From the NCBI GenBank assembly GCA_027186245.1, contig CP114493.1:4595501-4659500 (forward strand): DNA of 64,000 nucleotides. Direction: 5' to 3'. Origin of the DNA: Coriaria nepalensis. Lineage: Eukaryota > Streptophyta > Magnoliopsida > Cucurbitales > Coriariaceae. Below, one piece after another: positions 60,875 to 64,000 of the stretch. The translations under genes were made by a program, and so were the position numbers. Position 1 is the first letter of the stretch, and every line of letters starts with the position of its first letter. The notes under the pieces were generated by a model. The model saw nothing but the letters and a program-made list of their open reading frames with translations, searched no databases and was not told the DNA's origin.

Positions 60875-63178
60875 TAATAACCTTTGGGGAATATGTGTGC
60901 ATTTGTTAAACCTTAAAATCAAGTCAATGAGTCACCTCAGGCCAATGAATTATATGAAGGCGGTTCGATCGAATTCTATTTTCGCATTTCAAACACGAGT
61001 TTCGTGCACAACAAGTTAATGTTTTTTGGCGGATATGTGTGTATTTGTTTCACCTTAAAATCATATATATGAGTCACCTCAGGCCTATGAATCATATGAA
61101 GGCGGTTCGATTAAATTCTATTTTTACACTTCCAACACAAGTTTTGTTCACTATTTGCTTACGATATTTGGGGAATGTATGTGCATTTGTTTCACCTCAA
61201 CATAAAGTCAATGACTCACCCCTAGCCATTGCATCATTTAAAGGTGATTTGAACGAATTCTATTTTCGTATTCAAACCCAAATTTCGTGCACAATATGCT
61301 AATTACCTTTGGGGGATATGTGTGCATTTGCTTTACCTTAAAATCCTATGAATAAGTCACCTCAAGTCATTGAACCATATGAAGGCGGTTCCAATGAATT
61401 ATATTTTTGTACTTCAAACATGAGTTTCGTGCACAACATGTTAATGACCTTTGGGAGATATGTGTGCATTTGTTTCACCTTAGGGCAATGAATCATATGA
61501 AAGCAGTTTAATCGAATTCTATTTTTGCACTTCAAATACAAGTTTCATTCACAATATGCTTATGATATTTGGGGGAAATATGTGCGTTTGTTTCAGCTTA
61601 AAATCAAATGAATGAGTCATCTCATGCCAGTGAATCATTTAAAGGCAATTCGAATGAATTCTATTTTCGCAATACAAACACGAGTTTCGTGCACAACATG
61701 CTAATGATCTTTAGAGGATATGTGTGAATTTGTTTCACCTTAAAATCATGTCAATGAGTAGTTATCTGAAGTCATTGAACCATATGTAGGCAATTCGAAT
61801 GAATTCTATTTTCGCACTTCAAACATGAGTTTCGTGCACACATGCTAATGACCTTTGGAGGATATGTGTGAATTTGTTTCACCTTAAAATCATGTCAATG
61901 AGTCATCTCAAGTCATTGTACCATATGAAGCCGGTTCCAAAGAATTATATTTTTGTACTTCAAACCCGAGTTTCGTGCACAACATGCTAATGATCTTTGG
62001 GGGATTTGTGTGCATTTGTTTCACCTCTAAATCATTTCAATGAGTCATCTCAAGTCATTAAACCATATGAAGGCACTTCCAATGAATTCTATTTTCGCAC
62101 TTTAAACATAAGTCTTGTGCACAACATGTTAATAACCTTTGAGAGATATGTGTGTATTGGTTTCACCCTAAAATCTTGTCAACGAGTCACCTCAACCTAA
62201 TGAATCATATGAAGGTAATTCGAATGAATTCTATTTTCGCACTTCAAAAATGAGTTTCGTTCGCAATATGCTTATGATATTCAAGGGATGTATGTGGGTT
62301 TCTTTCAGCTTAAAATGAAATCAGTGAGTCACCTCAAGCCAATGAATCATTTAAAGGTAATTCGAACGAATTCTATTTTCGCAATTCAAATATTAGTTTC
62401 ATGCACAACATGCTAATGACCTTTGGGGGGTATGTGTGCATTTGTTTCACCTTAAAATCATATATATGAGTCACCTCAGGCCAATGAATCATATGAAGGC
62501 GGTTCGATCGAATTCTATATTTGCACTTCCAACACAAGTTTCGTTCACTATTTGCTTATGATATTTGGGGTATGTATGTGCATTTGTTTTACCTTAACAT
62601 AAAGTCAATGACTCACCTTAAACCGTTGCATAATTTAAAGGTGATTTGAACGAATTCTATTTTCGTACTTTAAATTAAGTTTCGTGCACAATATGCTTAT
62701 GACCTTTGGGGGGATATGTGTGCATTTCTTTTACCTTAAGATCCTATCAATAAGTCACCTCAAGTCATTGAACCATATGAAGGCGGTTCCAATGAATTCT
62801 GTTTTCACACTTTAAATACGAGTTTCATGCACAACATGTTAATGACCTTTGGGAAATTTGTGTGCATTTGTTTCTTCTCCTTATAGACATATCAATGAGT
62901 CACCTCAGGTCAATGAATCATAAGAAGGCGGTTCGATCGAATTCTATTTTTGCACTTCAAACACAAGTTTCGTTCACAATATGCTTATGATATTTGAGGG
63001 AAGTATGTGCGTTTGTTTCAGCTTAAAATCAAATCATTGAGTCACCTCAAGCGAGTGAATCATTTAAAGGTAATTCAAACGAATTCTATTTTCCAAATTC
63101 AAACACGAGTTTTGTGCACAACATGCTAATGATCTTTGGGGGATATATGTGCATTTGTTTTATCTCAAAATCATGTCA

Positions 63179-63220
63179 ATGAACCAAATGTAGGTGATTC
63201 TAACATGGGTCCTGTCAATG
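63179..63220 (-). repeat. Extended monomer variant, instance 6
   Basis: Same extension as at 49491 (GAACCAAATGTAGGTGATTC then TAACATGGGTCCTGTCAATG), on the other side of LINE B. Confidence 0.75.
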
Positions 63221-64000
63221 AGTCACCGTAAGCCAATGAATCATATGAAGGCGATTCGAACGAATTCTATTTTCGCACTTCAAACATGAGTTTCATAGAC
63301 ACATCATGCTAATGACATTTGGAGGATATGTGTGTATTTGTTTCACCTTAAAATCATGTCAATTAGTCATCTCAAGTCATTGAACCATATGAAGGCAAAT
63401 TCCAATGAATTCTTTTTTCGCACTTCAAACACGAATTTTGTGCACAACATGTTAATGACCTTTGAAGGATATGTGTGCATTGGTTTCACCTTAAAATTTT
63501 GTCAATGAGTCACCTCAACCTAATGAATCATATGAAGGTGATTCGGACGAATTCTATTTTCGCACTTCAGGCATGAGTTTTGTTCACAATATGCTTATTA
63601 TATTTGGGGGATGTATGTGCGTGTGTTTCAGCTTAAAATGAAATCAATGAGTCGCCTCAAGCCAGTGAATCATTTAAAGGATTTCGAACGAATTTTATTT
63701 TCGTACTTGAAACCCGAGATTCGTGCACAACATGCTAATGACCTTTGGAGGATATGTGTGCATTTGTTACACCTTAAAATCATGTCAATAAGTCATCTCA
63801 GGCCTATGAATCATATGAAGGCGGTTCGATTGAATTCTATTTTCGCACTTCAAACACGAGTTTCGTGCACAACATGTAATGACCTTTGGGGGATATGTGT
63901 GCATTTTTTACACCTTAAAATCATGTCAATGAGTCACCTCAGGCCAATGAACCATATGAAGGCAGTTCGATCGAATTCTATTTTCGCACTTCAAATACGA

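Larger units (their letters stand above)
60861..64000 (-). repeat. Diverged satellite, minus orientation, right end
   Basis: About 22 monomers in reverse orientation with the same class mix as 49040-55390, including one extended monomer at ~63179. One monomer near 61480 is shortened (CACCTTAGGGCAATGAATC), missing the stretch around AAAATCATATCAATGAGTCACC. No HOR is evident. It continues beyond the window and contains no gene. Confidence 0.92.

Noticed and set aside
1..64000. tRNA, rRNA, LTR retrotransposon or DNA transposon remnants
   Set aside because: I saw no tRNA-like or rRNA-like sequence, no LTR pairs, and no integrase or transposase motifs. The only long non-satellite stretches are the three LINE insertions.

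Overview
This window is plant repetitive DNA and holds no host gene that I can support. About 49 kb of the 64 kb is one AT-rich tandem satellite with monomers of about 142-144 bp. The rest is three insertions of one LINE (non-LTR retrotransposon) family. The LINE architecture points to a flowering plant: ORF1 has a DUF4283-like region, a CCHC zinc knuckle and an acidic-then-lysine-rich tail, and ORF2 has an APE-type endonuclease, a reverse transcriptase and a zf-RVT-like C-terminus. I do not recognise the species or a published name for the satellite. A centromeric, pericentromeric or knob-like array is likely but cannot be shown from sequence alone.

Layout. Satellite orientation is called + when a monomer reads ...GTGCACGAAACTCATG...GAATTC.... 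1-5422: young 856-bp higher-order repeat (HOR) of six monomers, six full copies plus a start. 5423-5993: a dimer-deleted copy and the array edge. 5994-9134: older, diverged monomers in a ~567-bp tetramer order. 9135-25398: second block of the same 856-bp HOR, with 18 full copies. 25399-36820: older satellite with a decayed hexamer order and a 1,976-bp 14-monomer tandem duplication. 36850-38196: LINE fragment (5' UTR plus the N-terminal part of ORF1). 38193-40585: + satellite. About 40586: satellite polarity flips to minus for the rest of the window. 41081-49039: near full-length LINE A (+ strand), with 238 bp of satellite inside its 3' region. 49040-55390: minus satellite. 55391-60860: 5'-truncated LINE B (minus strand). 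60861-64000: minus satellite, running off the window.

How it fits together. Monomers fall into two alternating types: A, with ATTGGAACCGCC, and B, with GTTCGACTCGCC. The basic unit is therefore a ~286-bp dimer. Dimers have been assembled into HORs of different sizes (4, 6 and 14 monomers) at different times. The two 856-bp blocks are nearly identical from copy to copy, so they were homogenised recently. In the second block, linked single-base markers show a further pattern (two 'a' units then one 'b' unit, 2,568 bp) and recombinant units.

The LINEs sit in older satellite or at its edges. For each of the three insertions the satellite phase is roughly continuous across the insertion, with a short overlap, as expected for insertion with target-site duplication. 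Both long LINE copies are dead: they have many stops and frameshifts, a lost zinc-knuckle Cys in A, and a lost endonuclease Asn plus a broken YxDD region in B.

The many ~81-codon reading frames in the satellite are by-products of monomer lengths divisible by three and are not annotated as genes. All comparisons were made by eye; identities are qualitative unless a count is stated.
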